Shown here: in pieces, positions 8,879-17,821 of the stretch
Layout: each line of letters opens with the position of its first letter
Numbering within the stretch: the first letter of the stretch is position 1
Assembly: GCA_040400005.1 (NCBI GenBank)
Contig: JBBARC010000013.1
Span: 1 to 64,000, forward strand
Origin: JBBARC01 sp040400005
Lineage (GTDB): Bacteria > Pseudomonadota > Alphaproteobacteria > Acetobacterales > Acetobacteraceae
Direction: 5' to 3'
Length of the DNA: 64,000 bases
Notes under the pieces: model-generated
Databases searched by the model: none
Told to the model about the DNA's origin: nothing
Seen by the model: the letters and a program-made list of their open reading frames with translations, nothing else
Translations under genes and position numbers: made by a program

Positions 8879-9665
8879 CCAAGCCCCACCCCGCATACTG
8901 GCGATCGCCAACCAAAAGGGCGGCGTTGGCAAAACCACCACCGCGATAAATCTGGCAACCGCCCTGGCCTTCGCCGGCTGCTCCGTGCTGCTGCTCGACC
9001 TCGACCCCCAAGGCAATGCCTCCACCGGCCTAGGCATCGACCGCGCCAACCGCCGCTTAGGCACCTATGCGGTGCTGGTCGACGGCCAGCCGATCAACGA
9101 GCTTATTCGCCGCACCGACATCGCCAATCTCGATATCGTGCCCGCCGATCCCGATTTGGCCGGTGCGGAAGTTGAACTTGTCGGCATTGAAAAACGCGAA
9201 TTTCAGTTGCGCGATGCTTTTGCAACCCTCGCACCCGGCCGATATAGCCACATCATCATCGATTGCCCGCCCAGCCTGGGCCTGCTCACCCTCAATGGCC
9301 TGGTTGCGGCCAATGCCGTACTGGTGCCGTTGCAATGCGAATTTTTCGCGCTCGAAGGCATTAGCCAGTTGGTGCGCACCATTGAACGGGTGAACAAAAG
9401 CCTTAACCCCAAACTAATGCTGCAAGGCATCGTGCTAACAATGTTCGATAGGCGCAATAATTTGTCAGATCTGGTGGCGGCCGACGCCCGCAGCTTTTTT
9501 GGGGACCGCGTCTACGAAACCGTTATCCCCCGCAATGTGCGGATTTCGGAAGCGCCAAGCCACGGTAAACCGGTAATTATCTACGATAAGGCATCTGCCG
9601 GCGCCCAAGCCTATACAAAACTCGCCGAAGAATTTTTGCGCCGTGAGAAAGGTGTTTACCCATGA
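8871..9665 (+). CDS. parA: Chromosome partitioning ATPase ParA
   Basis: Cytosolic, nucleoid-bound Walker-type ATPase that moves ParB-parS complexes. The GTG at 8871 overlaps the rsmG end and gives a 264-residue protein; GAGG lies 9 bases upstream. The longer open frame is out-of-frame rsmG. The deviant Walker A motif KGGVGKTT is at residues 16-23, preceded by ILAIANQ. LDLDPQGNASTGLG follows, then IIDCPPSLGLLTLNGLVAA, all diagnostic of chromosomal ParA/Soj. Its stop overlaps the parB start by four bases (ATGA), so the pair should be translationally coupled. Confidence 0.96.
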   Translation: MSDQAPPRILAIANQKGGVGKTTTAINLATALAFAGCSVLLLDLDPQGNASTGLGIDRANRRLGTYAVLVDGQPINELIRRTDIANLDIVPADPDLAGAEVELVGIEKREFQLRDAFATLAPGRYSHIIIDCPPSLGLLTLNGLVAANAVLVPLQCEFFALEGISQLVRTIERVNKSLNPKLMLQGIVLTMFDRRNNLSDLVAADARSFFGDRVYETVIPRNVRISEAPSHGKPVIIYDKASAGAQAYTKLAEEFLRREKGVYP

Positions 9666-10522
9666 GCCTACGTGATGCCAACCCCCGCCTAGGCCGCGGG
9701 CTTGCAGCCCTCATGGGCGACGCACAAAACGAGCCCGTCGCTGAACAGGCATCTAGTGTCGGTCCCCGCACCCTGTCGGTCGCCGTGCTTGAGCCTGGCC
9801 CCTTTCAGCCGCGCCGCAGCATGGCGCCAGGCCCGATGGAGGAGCTGGTATCTTCAATCAAAGCACGCGGCATTTTGCAGCCGATCTTGGCGCGGCCTGA
9901 TCCCAATCGCCCCGGGCATTTCCAAATTATCGCCGGTGAACGCCGCTGGCGCGCCGCCCAACAGGCCGGCCTGCACGATGTGCCGGTGTTGGTGCGTGAC
10001 CTACCCGATACCGATGCCATGGCAGCGGCGTTGGTCGAGAATTTACAGCGCCAAGACCTCAACCCAATGGAGGAGGCTGAAGGCTACCAGCGCCTGATCG
10101 AAGAATTCGGCCTTACCCAGGAACAGCTCGCCCAATCTGTCGGCAAATCGCGTAGCCATGTCGCCAATACGCTGCGCCTATTGAACTTGCCCGAAAGCGT
10201 GCGGGCAGAAGTGGGTAACGGCACGCTCACCGCAGGCCACGCCCGCGCTCTACTCGCACATGCCAACCCAGAAGAAGCCGCCCGCGAGGTTATCGCCAAG
10301 GGCCTAAACGTGCGCCAGACCGAAGCGCTGACCACCAATAAGCAAGCGCCAACCAAACGCGAAGCCGTGCGTGATCCCGAAACGGAAGCGTTAGAGCGCG
10401 ATCTATCCGAGCGCCTCGGCCTAAAAGTGCAGATCGCATTTGATGGCAAAGGCGGGGCTGTGCGGATAAATTACCAAAACCTCGACCAGCTCGATGGGGT
10501 TATCGCGCTGCTCAGCCGCTAA
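9662..10522 (+). CDS. parB: Chromosome partitioning protein ParB
   Basis: CTPase clamp that binds parS and spreads on DNA. The protein has 286 residues. The N-terminal RLGRGLAALMGD motif stimulates ParA in this family. The CTP-binding ParB/Srx domain includes the GERRWRA box (about residues 91-98), the helix-turn-helix contains LTQEQLAQSVGKSRSHVANT, and a C-terminal dimerisation domain ends in LDQLDGVIALLSR. Its targets are the two parS sites 1.4 kb upstream. The gene converges with holA across a 56-bp gap. Confidence 0.96.
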   Translation: MSLRDANPRLGRGLAALMGDAQNEPVAEQASSVGPRTLSVAVLEPGPFQPRRSMAPGPMEELVSSIKARGILQPILARPDPNRPGHFQIIAGERRWRAAQQAGLHDVPVLVRDLPDTDAMAAALVENLQRQDLNPMEEAEGYQRLIEEFGLTQEQLAQSVGKSRSHVANTLRLLNLPESVRAEVGNGTLTAGHARALLAHANPEEAAREVIAKGLNVRQTEALTTNKQAPTKREAVRDPETEALERDLSERLGLKVQIAFDGKGGAVRINYQNLDQLDGVIALLSR

Positions 10523-10578
10523 AATCCGCCGGCCAAAGCTCGCGGGCATTGGGCAACAGGCTAACGCCCGGCGCTAAA

Positions 10579-11601
10579 TCAGCTGCGGCCCCGCCCGCCC
10601 CGCGCGGCCGCCTGGCGTGCAACCATGGCAATAAATCGCCGCGCCAATAAATCCTGCGGCGCGCCAGTGCGTTTGCAGGCCATTTCTACCTGCCGCGCCT
10701 CCTCAATAATCCGCAGCAGTGCTTCGGCCGGCCACCGGCCCAGGCTATCCGCCATGCCGCCGGCTGCGCGAAAAAACACCGGCGGCCGTATCGCCCGCAC
10801 AGCGTCAGCCGCCGACAGGCCGGCGGAGTCCATACTCAGCCGCGCCAGATGCAGTTTCTGCAAATGCCCTAGCGCCATACGCAAAATGCCAACACCGGCC
10901 AAACCTTCGGCCATGGCGCGCTCGGTGGCGGCATCGGCGCCCGCGACATCGCCTGTGGTTGCCGCCAGCAGCCCGGCGTCGGCCGCAACATGCGCGCCCT
11001 CGCCGGCGCATAATTGTGCGGTTTCCAAATCAATGCGTCCACCAGCACCGGCGTAAAGCGCCAGCTTTTCTACTTCTGAACGCAGCATTGACCGGTCACC
11101 GCCCAAATTTTCGCAAATCCACGCCAGTGCTTCGCCATCAACGGCCGCCCCACCCGCGGCAAACATCGCCCGCACAGTCTCGTTCAGCGCGCTGCCTTCT
11201 TCGGGGTAGCAGCCAATCGCCACGGCATCTTTGGCAGCCTCTACTAGCGTCCGTAGCTTACCTTTGCCAAGGCCCGGCGCTTCCAGCACGGCCAATGCCT
11301 CACCCTTGCCGGCCAGCGCACCCCGCACAGCATCAGTGGCGGCGTCCGCCACATCGCGCATGCGCACAGCCCGTCTGCCGCCCATCATCGAAAAACTGGC
11401 CATCTCGCCGCCCAACGCATCCCAGGCATCACGGCTCAGCTCGGTTACCCGAAACGGGTCGTTCAAATCGCCGGCAGCCCATTTCACCAAGGCCTGCGCC
11501 CGTTCGCGGATCAGCCCTTCGTCATCGCCATAAAATAGTACCAACCTGCACGCACCGGGGTCGCGCAAAAAACCGGCAATTTGGCGCGTCTCCAGCTTCA
11601 C
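10579..11601 (-). CDS. holA: DNA polymerase III subunit delta
   Basis: The delta subunit opens the beta sliding clamp in the clamp-loader complex. The protein is 340 residues, normal for HolA, and starts at a GTG. The N-terminal domain begins MKLETRQIAGFL and continues with RLVLFYGDDEGLIRERAQAL, the typical HolA opening. Later AEGLAGVGILRMALGHLQKLH matches the C-terminal collar domain. It lies 3 bases after lptE in the order leuS-lptE-holA, a common alphaproteobacterial arrangement. Confidence 0.92.
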   Translation of the reverse strand: MKLETRQIAGFLRDPGACRLVLFYGDDEGLIRERAQALVKWAAGDLNDPFRVTELSRDAWDALGGEMASFSMMGGRRAVRMRDVADAATDAVRGALAGKGEALAVLEAPGLGKGKLRTLVEAAKDAVAIGCYPEEGSALNETVRAMFAAGGAAVDGEALAWICENLGGDRSMLRSEVEKLALYAGAGGRIDLETAQLCAGEGAHVAADAGLLAATTGDVAGADAATERAMAEGLAGVGILRMALGHLQKLHLARLSMDSAGLSAADAVRAIRPPVFFRAAGGMADSLGRWPAEALLRIIEEARQVEMACKRTGAPQDLLARRFIAMVARQAAARGGRGRS

Positions 11602-11604
11602 GGG

Positions 11605-12141
11605 TTAAGCGGGCACCGGGTAGGTCTTGAAATATACCGCTAATCGAGCGGCAATTTGGTCTGCCAGTGCCTCGGCCAATCGCTTTTCGGCCGCCTGTGC
11701 TGAAAGGTCGGCATAGAAAAACTGCCCGTTCAGCACGTTATACCCATCAACCGCCCGCACCTGGCCCTTGAAAACCGTCGTTTGAGGGTTGGTGACACTA
11801 TGCAGGCTCCAACTGGCGGCGCCTGTGATGCGGTTGCGCGTGGTCGAGTTATCCGCTTGCACCGACAGGCCTTGGTTCACCACCGTGTAGCGCACATCAA
11901 GCACCAACGTTTTATTGGCGCTGGCAGACCCATCGTCCAAACGCATCTGCAGCGCCTGGCGCAATTCCTGGCCGGGCCGATCCGCAATCACAGAAACAAA
12001 CACCTGGGCAAACTGTGCAGCATGCGCGTCGATCGCCGGCGCATACAGCGGCGTAAACCCGCAGCCCCCCAAGCTCAGCCCGATACTTAGCAAGGGTAAA
12101 GACATCGCCAGAACGCGTCCCAAATACCGATTGGTTGCCAT
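11605..12141 (-). CDS. lptE: LPS-assembly lipoprotein LptE
   Basis: Outer-membrane lipoprotein that plugs the LptD barrel during lipopolysaccharide export. The protein has 178 residues. The signal peptide ends in Leu-Gly-Gly-Cys with the acylated residue at Cys27, followed by GFTPLYAP, the typical LptE start. It continues with the two-layer LptE fold (RQALQMRLDDG, LDVRYTVVNQGLSVQADN). It sits between leuS (5-bp gap) and holA (3-bp gap), so the three are almost certainly one transcript. Confidence 0.9.
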   Translation of the reverse strand: MATNRYLGRVLAMSLPLLSIGLSLGGCGFTPLYAPAIDAHAAQFAQVFVSVIADRPGQELRQALQMRLDDGSASANKTLVLDVRYTVVNQGLSVQADNSTTRNRITGAASWSLHSVTNPQTTVFKGQVRAVDGYNVLNGQFFYADLSAQAAEKRLAEALADQIAARLAVYFKTYPVPA

Positions 12142-12146
12142 TGTGT

Positions 12147-14789
12147 TTACCCCGCCACCACAAAATTCACGATCCGATCAGGCACGTGGATACGCTTAAC
12201 GATCCTTAAGCCTGCCAACTGGCGGGCCACATTAGGCTCGGTTTCAGCCGCAGTAATCACGTCGCTGGCAGCAGCCCCTGGCGCCACAATTATGGTGCCG
12301 CGTAACTTGCCCATGATCTGTACAGCAATTGTCACCGTTTGTGCCACCAACAAGGTGGCATCAGCCTCCGGCCAAGCTTCTTCTGCCAGCAAGTTTGCTG
12401 CACCCGGCACCAGCCGCGCAAACATCTCTTCGCCAAGATGCGGCATCATCGGGGATACCAGCCGTGCCGCCGTTAGCAGCGCTTCGTGCCGGGCCGCCGC
12501 CATGCCGCCGGCATGCGGCGTTTTGTCAGCTTCAGCTACAGCACCGGCCAATTCGTAAAGCCGAGCAACCGCCACGTTAAACGCGAACGAGTCCAGTGCC
12601 TCGGTCACCGCCGAAATACTCTTGTGGGTTGCCCGGCGCAGGATGTGCGTTTCTGCTCCCAGCTCACCGGAACCCTCCGGCCAGGCAGGCGCCGCACCCG
12701 CACTGCCCTCGGTTAAGCGAAACAGCCGCTGCACAAACCGGTAAGCGCCGGCAACGCCCGATTCCGTCCATTCCATGTCGCGCTCTGGCGGATTGTCAGA
12801 AAGGATAAACCAGCGTGCAGTATCGGCACCGTATTGATCAATAATGCGCCCAGGGTCCACGGTATTACGTTTCGATTTAGACATGGACTCGATGCGCCCA
12901 ACCACCACCGCCTCGCCGGTCTCGCGATGCGTGGTGATCCCCTCCGCATCACGGGTAATTTCTTCCGGGTAGAGCCAGCGCCCATCGGCACCACGGTAGC
13001 TTTCGTGCGTCACCATGCCTTGGGTAAACAATCCAGCGAACGGCTCGGCCACACCCAAGTGGCCTGCTGCACGCATGGCACGGGTAAAAAATCTTGAGTA
13101 AAGCAAGTGAAGTATCGCGTGCTCAATGCCGCCAATGTATTGATCCACCGGCAACCAGCCATCAACGGCGGCCCGGGTCACCGGCATTTTGGCGTGCGGA
13201 CTGCAAAATCTGGCAAAATACCAAGAACTATCAACAAACGTATCAAACGTGTCGGTTTCGCGAACCGCCGGTTGGCCACAGCCTGGGCACGCCACATGCT
13301 TCCATGTTGGGTGATGGTCCAGCGGGTTACCCGGCCGGTCAAAACTAACATCGTCAGGCAAACATACCGGTAAATCAGCCGCCCGCACCGGCACAATACC
13401 GCAAGCATCGCAATGAATAACCGGAATAGGGCAGCCCCAGTAACGTTGCCGGCTTACCCCCCAATCGCGCAGGCGCCAATTGGTAACGCCCTCGCCAACA
13501 TCGCTGGCAACCAGCGCCGCAATGGCGGCGGCCTTAGCTGCATCTGTCGCCAACCCATCCAAAAACCCGGAATTCACTGCAACCCCTACACGATCATCAG
13601 CGCGCGTCAGCGGTTTGGATAATTCCTCGGCGGCAACACCGTCGGGCGCCACCACGCGGGTTATCGGCAGGCCATATTTGGTGGCGAATTCAAAGTCACG
13701 CGCATCATGCGCCGGGCAGCCAAAAATCGCCCCGGTGCCATACTCCATCAGTACAAAATTGGCGATCCACACGGGAAACTCAGCACCCGGTATAAACGGG
13801 TGGCGCACCCTCAGCCCAGTATCAACGCCGCGCTTTTCGGCGGTTTCGATCACCGCCTCGCTGGTGCCCATGCTGCGGCAGTCGGCGACAAAATCAGCGA
13901 TCCCGGTATTTTGGTCCGCCACCAACGCCGCCAACGGATGTTCCGGCGCAATGGCGATAAACGACATGCCAAACAGCGTGTCGGGGCGCGTGGTGTAAAC
14001 CTCGATGGTGTCGGTCGCGTCTGCCGGGCCGCCCCCAGCCTGCGTGCTCAGCGCAAACCGCAGTTTTGCACCCTCGCTTTTACCAATCCAGCGCGCCTGC
14101 ATAGTGCGCACGCGATCCGGCCAACGATCCAACCCATCCAGTGCCGCCAAAAGCTCCGGCGCGAATTTGGTAATCGCAAAAAACCATTGCGAAAGCTGTT
14201 TCTTTTCAACCAGCGCACCAGACCGCCAACCGCGGCCGTCAATCACCTGTTCGTTCGCCAGCACGGTGTTATCCACCGGGTCCCAGTTCACAAAACTTAG
14301 GCGCCGCTCAACCAAACCCTTTTGCCAAAAATCTAAAAACAAATGCTGCTGCTGGCCATAATACGCAGGGTCACAGGTGGCGAATTCTCGCGTCCAATCA
14401 ATTGATAACCCCATGCGCTGCAATTCCGCCCGCATCGCCGCAATGTTGTTGCGGGTCCACGTGCCGGGGTGCACGCCACGTTCGCGTGCGGCGTTTTCCG
14501 CCGGCAAACCAAACGCATCCCACCCCATAGGGTGCAGCACCTCGTGCCCGCGGGCGCGCTTATACCGCGCCACCACATCGCCCAGGGTGTAGTTGCGCAC
14601 GTGCCCCATGTGCACCTTGCCGCTGGGGTATGGAAACATTTCCAGCACATAGTATTTTGGCTTAAGGCCAGTGGGTATATCGCCCACGCGAAAACAGCCG
14701 CGTGCATCCCACGCAAGTTGCCAGCGCGGTTCGGCGGCAGCGAAATCATAGGATGGGACGGGCACGGTCGTGGCAGGAGTATCGCTCAT
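12147..14789 (-). CDS. leuS: Leucine--tRNA ligase
   Basis: Class I synthetase charging tRNA-Leu. From the ATG at 14789 it has 880 residues, normal for bacterial LeuRS; an in-frame ATG seven codons upstream is the alternative. HMGH is at residues 60-63 and the KMSKS loop appears as MSKSK at 636-640. The CP1 editing domain is present (IEVYTTRPDTLFG, then the zinc-type segment around CDACGIVP), and TDTFDTFVDSSWYFARF is a LeuRS signature. It heads the leuS-lptE-holA operon. The upstream gap to the next gene contains a degenerate family 1 palindrome. Confidence 0.96.
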   Translation of the reverse strand: MSDTPATTVPVPSYDFAAAEPRWQLAWDARGCFRVGDIPTGLKPKYYVLEMFPYPSGKVHMGHVRNYTLGDVVARYKRARGHEVLHPMGWDAFGLPAENAARERGVHPGTWTRNNIAAMRAELQRMGLSIDWTREFATCDPAYYGQQQHLFLDFWQKGLVERRLSFVNWDPVDNTVLANEQVIDGRGWRSGALVEKKQLSQWFFAITKFAPELLAALDGLDRWPDRVRTMQARWIGKSEGAKLRFALSTQAGGGPADATDTIEVYTTRPDTLFGMSFIAIAPEHPLAALVADQNTGIADFVADCRSMGTSEAVIETAEKRGVDTGLRVRHPFIPGAEFPVWIANFVLMEYGTGAIFGCPAHDARDFEFATKYGLPITRVVAPDGVAAEELSKPLTRADDRVGVAVNSGFLDGLATDAAKAAAIAALVASDVGEGVTNWRLRDWGVSRQRYWGCPIPVIHCDACGIVPVRAADLPVCLPDDVSFDRPGNPLDHHPTWKHVACPGCGQPAVRETDTFDTFVDSSWYFARFCSPHAKMPVTRAAVDGWLPVDQYIGGIEHAILHLLYSRFFTRAMRAAGHLGVAEPFAGLFTQGMVTHESYRGADGRWLYPEEITRDAEGITTHRETGEAVVVGRIESMSKSKRNTVDPGRIIDQYGADTARWFILSDNPPERDMEWTESGVAGAYRFVQRLFRLTEGSAGAAPAWPEGSGELGAETHILRRATHKSISAVTEALDSFAFNVAVARLYELAGAVAEADKTPHAGGMAAARHEALLTAARLVSPMMPHLGEEMFARLVPGAANLLAEEAWPEADATLLVAQTVTIAVQIMGKLRGTIIVAPGAAASDVITAAETEPNVARQLAGLRIVKRIHVPDRIVNFVVAG

Positions 14790-14849
14790 AGTCGCGCAAT
14801 GTAAGGGCATTCGAATGTGAAAAGAAGGCCGCGCAGCGGGGGGCAGTTA

Positions 14850-14998
14850 GGGGGGAAAGGTCCCTCTTTTTCTGAAGAAAATGTAGCAAAAAGACATTTG
14901 TTTCGCGGGGCCTCGGGAGGCCATGCCACCGAGTTCGCCTAACCCGATGTTATAAAAGGTTTTTTCCACAGCTTCTGCAGAAAAGTAGACACCTCCCC
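14850..14998. repeat. Family 1 palindromic element, copy A (degenerate)
   Basis: The left part has the family arm in altered form (CTCTTTTTCTGAAGAAAA, then gcaaaaagacatttg). The right part (from about 14951) is a decayed inverted copy, recognisable by ttctgcagaaaag. It occupies most of the 306-bp gap between the divergent leuS and receiver genes. The remainder, 14999-15095, is AT-richer and may hold the receiver promoter, but I could not pick clear -35/-10 boxes. Confidence 0.7.
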
Positions 14999-15095
14999 GT
15001 CACCCAACACATTTGCGCGAGCAGCGTGGTTTTGCATATTGCGCTTACATTTATGTGCGACCACTTGCTAAATTTGAAATCAGGACGGCGGTCGA

Positions 15096-15452
15096 TTGGA
15101 CGTTTTGTTGGTTGAGGATGATGGCGAAGTGCGTGCGCAGTTAAGGGCGGCACTCACCTTGGCGGGCTACGATGCGGCGGATAGCGCCGATGCCGCCGGG
15201 GGGTTTGCGGCTGTTGCACGCCTTGGCGCGCCGCGTGTGCTGGTGGCGGATATCAACCTGCCCGGCGGTATGGATGGCTTGGCCTTTGGCCGGGCGCTGC
15301 GTGTGCGCCTGCCGGCAGTGCGGGTGGTCTATATCAGCGGTGGCGCCGAACAAGTCGCCGATCTGGCGCCGCATGAGCGGTTTTTGGCCAAGCCTTTTCG
15401 TGCCCGCGCCTTGCTGTGCGCCATTACCGATGCGCTAAGGGTTAGCGCCTGA
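15096..15452 (+). CDS. Single-domain response regulator (CheY-like receiver)
   Basis: A 118-residue protein consisting only of a receiver domain. Asp8-Asp9 form the acidic pocket, Asp52 (VLVADINLPGG) is the phosphorylation site, Ser81 is the switch serine and Lys99 the conserved lysine (FLAKPF). The start is a TTG at 15096 with AGGA about 10 bases upstream. There is no output domain and no histidine kinase in the window, so it either acts through protein contacts or serves as a phosphate sink. Its last 18 bases overlap the end of the convergent glycosyltransferase gene. Confidence 0.85.
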   Translation: MDVLLVEDDGEVRAQLRAALTLAGYDAADSADAAGGFAAVARLGAPRVLVADINLPGGMDGLAFGRALRVRLPAVRVVYISGGAEQVADLAPHERFLAKPFRARALLCAITDALRVSA

Positions 15453-17111
15453 AGTCGGGGCTGCGCGGGTAAAGATAGTCAGCGCGATTTTTTGGCCGCG
15501 GGCATAATTATAGCCAGCGATAGTTTCGCCCGGCACCACAGCCACCTGGCGGCGGGCGCAATCGGCGATGAAGGCGGCGCTGCTGCGGCCACTTACCGCC
15601 ACCAGCACCACATCGCGGCGGGCCAGCATGGCGGCGGCGCTATCGGCGGTGCCGGCGAAGGTAATATGGCTGCCGGCCAAAAACATCAGGCTGGGTTCGG
15701 CAAAATCCACCACCGCCACGCCACGCCCGCGCACATCGCGGCCCGGCAGGACACGATTAAGGGCAGCGGTTAAGCGAGGGGCGATCCATACCGCGGTTGT
15801 GCCCGGCAACACCACCGCCAGAATAAGCGCAAGCAGGGCACCGCTTGGCAAAATCGCCCGCAAAGGGTGGGCGCTACCAAGCCAAACCGCCAGCGCCGCC
15901 AGCGGGACCGCGGCAAGCCCGAGCCAAATCGGCGCCCCCAGCAGGGCCGGCAGCATCGCGGCTGCCAGCGCCAGGGCGGCGGCACTTAGGGCAAACGCGC
16001 CAAACCCGAGGCGGTTAACCCAGGCCGGCGAGGTTTGCGGGCGCGACAGGCCGTGGGCTGCCAGTAGCATCAGGGCGGGGTAGAGCGGCAGGGTGTAATG
16101 CGGCAATTTGGTCGGCACCGCTTCAAACACCAGCCAATTGGGCAGAATAACGCACAGCAAAAACTGGCTGGCGCGATCGTGCCGGGCACGGGCGGCGCGG
16201 TACAAGCCGGCGATCACCGGCAGGGTTGCGGGAAACGCCAGCAACGGCAGCAGCAGCAAATGCTGGCCAAAAAACCCGCCGTGGCCGTCATCACCGCCGG
16301 CAAGCTTGCGGCCGAGATCATTACCCACCGACTGGCTGAAAAACGCGCCGTGGGTGGCAACCGTAATGGCCAAAAACCACGGCAGCACCAGGGCGGCAAA
16401 TACAAAAATGCCGGTGCGCGGACGCAGCGCCGCCCAAAACCGCCGATCGCGCGCCCACAGCGCGTGGCTTAACGCGGTTAGCCCCAGCACCATCGGCGCC
16501 ACCGGGCCTTTTAGCAGCACGCCGGCCGCCAGCATCGCCCAAAAACCTAATGCGCCGCGGGCAGTGAGCGTGCCCACCGCCGCGCGTGCCAGCAGGGCGG
16601 TAGCAATAGTAATGCTGGCCAGCAACGCCGCATCGGTTTTGGCGATATGGGTTTCAACGGTTAGCAGCGCACAGGCGGCCAGCAGGGCGGCGGCCAGTGT
16701 CGCCTCGTTCTGGGCAAACCCCAGTGCCCGGCCCAACGCAAACGTTGCCAGCACGGCCGCAATCCCACCCAACAGCGATGGCAGCCGGTACGGCCAGATC
16801 GGGTTTTGTGTGGCAACGCCGGCGGCACGGGCGGCGGCGGCAAACGGCACCTGCAGCCAGTAAATGCCGATCGGCTTTTTCAGCCGCGGCACGTCACCGT
16901 TCATAATCCGCACATAATCGCCGCTTTCCAGCATTTGCTTGCTGGCCTGGGCAAAGCGGCTTTCATCGCGATCGCCCGGCGGCAGGGTGAAAAACCCCGG
17001 CAGCCATAACATTAGGCAAAGCGCCACCAGCACCAGGCGCGGGTAGCGCGCCAGCAGGCGGCGGGCGGCGTTTTGCGGGCCAATATCCGGGCGGGTGGTC
17101 TGCTTAGGCAT
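15435..17111 (-). CDS. GT39-type (ArnT-like) membrane glycosyltransferase
   Basis: A 558-residue multi-pass inner-membrane protein of the ArnT/PMT superfamily, which transfers sugars from polyprenyl phosphates onto lipid A, proteins or other acceptors on the periplasmic side. The first periplasmic loop carries the hallmark acidic pair Asp49-Glu50 (PPGDRDESRFA), followed by RIMNGDVPRLKKPIGIYWLQ, which closely matches ArnT-type proteins. At least ten hydrophobic segments follow, and a small soluble C-terminal domain. No arn operon is nearby, so the sugar and acceptor are open. Confidence 0.85.
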   Translation of the reverse strand: MPKQTTRPDIGPQNAARRLLARYPRLVLVALCLMLWLPGFFTLPPGDRDESRFAQASKQMLESGDYVRIMNGDVPRLKKPIGIYWLQVPFAAAARAAGVATQNPIWPYRLPSLLGGIAAVLATFALGRALGFAQNEATLAAALLAACALLTVETHIAKTDAALLASITIATALLARAAVGTLTARGALGFWAMLAAGVLLKGPVAPMVLGLTALSHALWARDRRFWAALRPRTGIFVFAALVLPWFLAITVATHGAFFSQSVGNDLGRKLAGGDDGHGGFFGQHLLLLPLLAFPATLPVIAGLYRAARARHDRASQFLLCVILPNWLVFEAVPTKLPHYTLPLYPALMLLAAHGLSRPQTSPAWVNRLGFGAFALSAAALALAAAMLPALLGAPIWLGLAAVPLAALAVWLGSAHPLRAILPSGALLALILAVVLPGTTAVWIAPRLTAALNRVLPGRDVRGRGVAVVDFAEPSLMFLAGSHITFAGTADSAAAMLARRDVVLVAVSGRSSAAFIADCARRQVAVVPGETIAGYNYARGQKIALTIFTRAAPTSGANP

Positions 17112-17199
17112 GGCCTGCCTGTATCACGGGCGGCGCGATTGCGCGCAACAGCCAGGAAGTCCTCCCAGGCTATTGCGCGGTTTTGGCGCGTGCCGGGTG

Positions 17200-17658
17200 T
17201 TATTCCGGCGCCGGTTCGCCGCCCATCACCTGGTGTTCCTGCGCGTGCAGGGCTTCCAGCTGGGTGTGTTTGGTAGCCGCCTGCGCCAATTGATCAGGCG
17301 TGAGCACCTGGCGCGCCTGCAGCATCAGGGTCAGATGCTGGCTGTCCATCTTATCGCGCAACGCCTCTTCCTGGCGCACCAGCGGGGCGAGTTGATCGTG
17401 GGTGGCGCCGGTCAGCAGGCCCTGCACCAGCTGTTCGTGCAGGGCGTGGGCGCTATCGCGGGTGGTTGCCATCTCGACCCAGCCGGATTTCATAATCGCG
17501 TGCAGCTGGGTTTTTTGGGCATCGGTCAGGTTCAGCCCGTGCAGCAATTCCATCCCTTCATGGTGATGGTCGCCTTCCATCGGCTGGGCCAAAGCAAGCG
17601 GCGCCACCGCCAGAAAACCGGCGGCGATGGTGGCGAGGGCGATATTTTTCATACGCAT
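17200..17658 (-). CDS. Periplasmic Spy/CpxP-like protein (LTxxQ motifs)
   Basis: A 152-residue secreted protein. Residues 1-24 are a signal peptide (cleavage ALA-Q). The mature part is helical and has two LTxxQ motifs, LTDAQ and LTPDQ, the defining feature of the Spy/CpxP family of periplasmic chaperones and stress sensors; a His-rich patch (GDHHHEG) follows the signal and could bind metal. The first ATG at 17658 has AAAGGA 9 bases upstream; a second ATG lies two codons in. No CpxAR genes are seen. Confidence 0.8.
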   Translation of the reverse strand: MRMKNIALATIAAGFLAVAPLALAQPMEGDHHHEGMELLHGLNLTDAQKTQLHAIMKSGWVEMATTRDSAHALHEQLVQGLLTGATHDQLAPLVRQEEALRDKMDSQHLTLMLQARQVLTPDQLAQAATKHTQLEALHAQEHQVMGGEPAPE

Positions 17659-17821
17659 AAATAAATGTCCTTTCGGGGGATTGGCGTTCCCAACGCCATA
17701 GATTTAGCGCCCCCCCTTGTGCCAGACCATCCAAGACGCTTGCCGCTTTGTGCCAAACTGTTGCCGCCCGCCACGTGCAAAACCCCTATCCAAAACCGGG
17801 CAGCCGCGCGATGAAGCGGCG

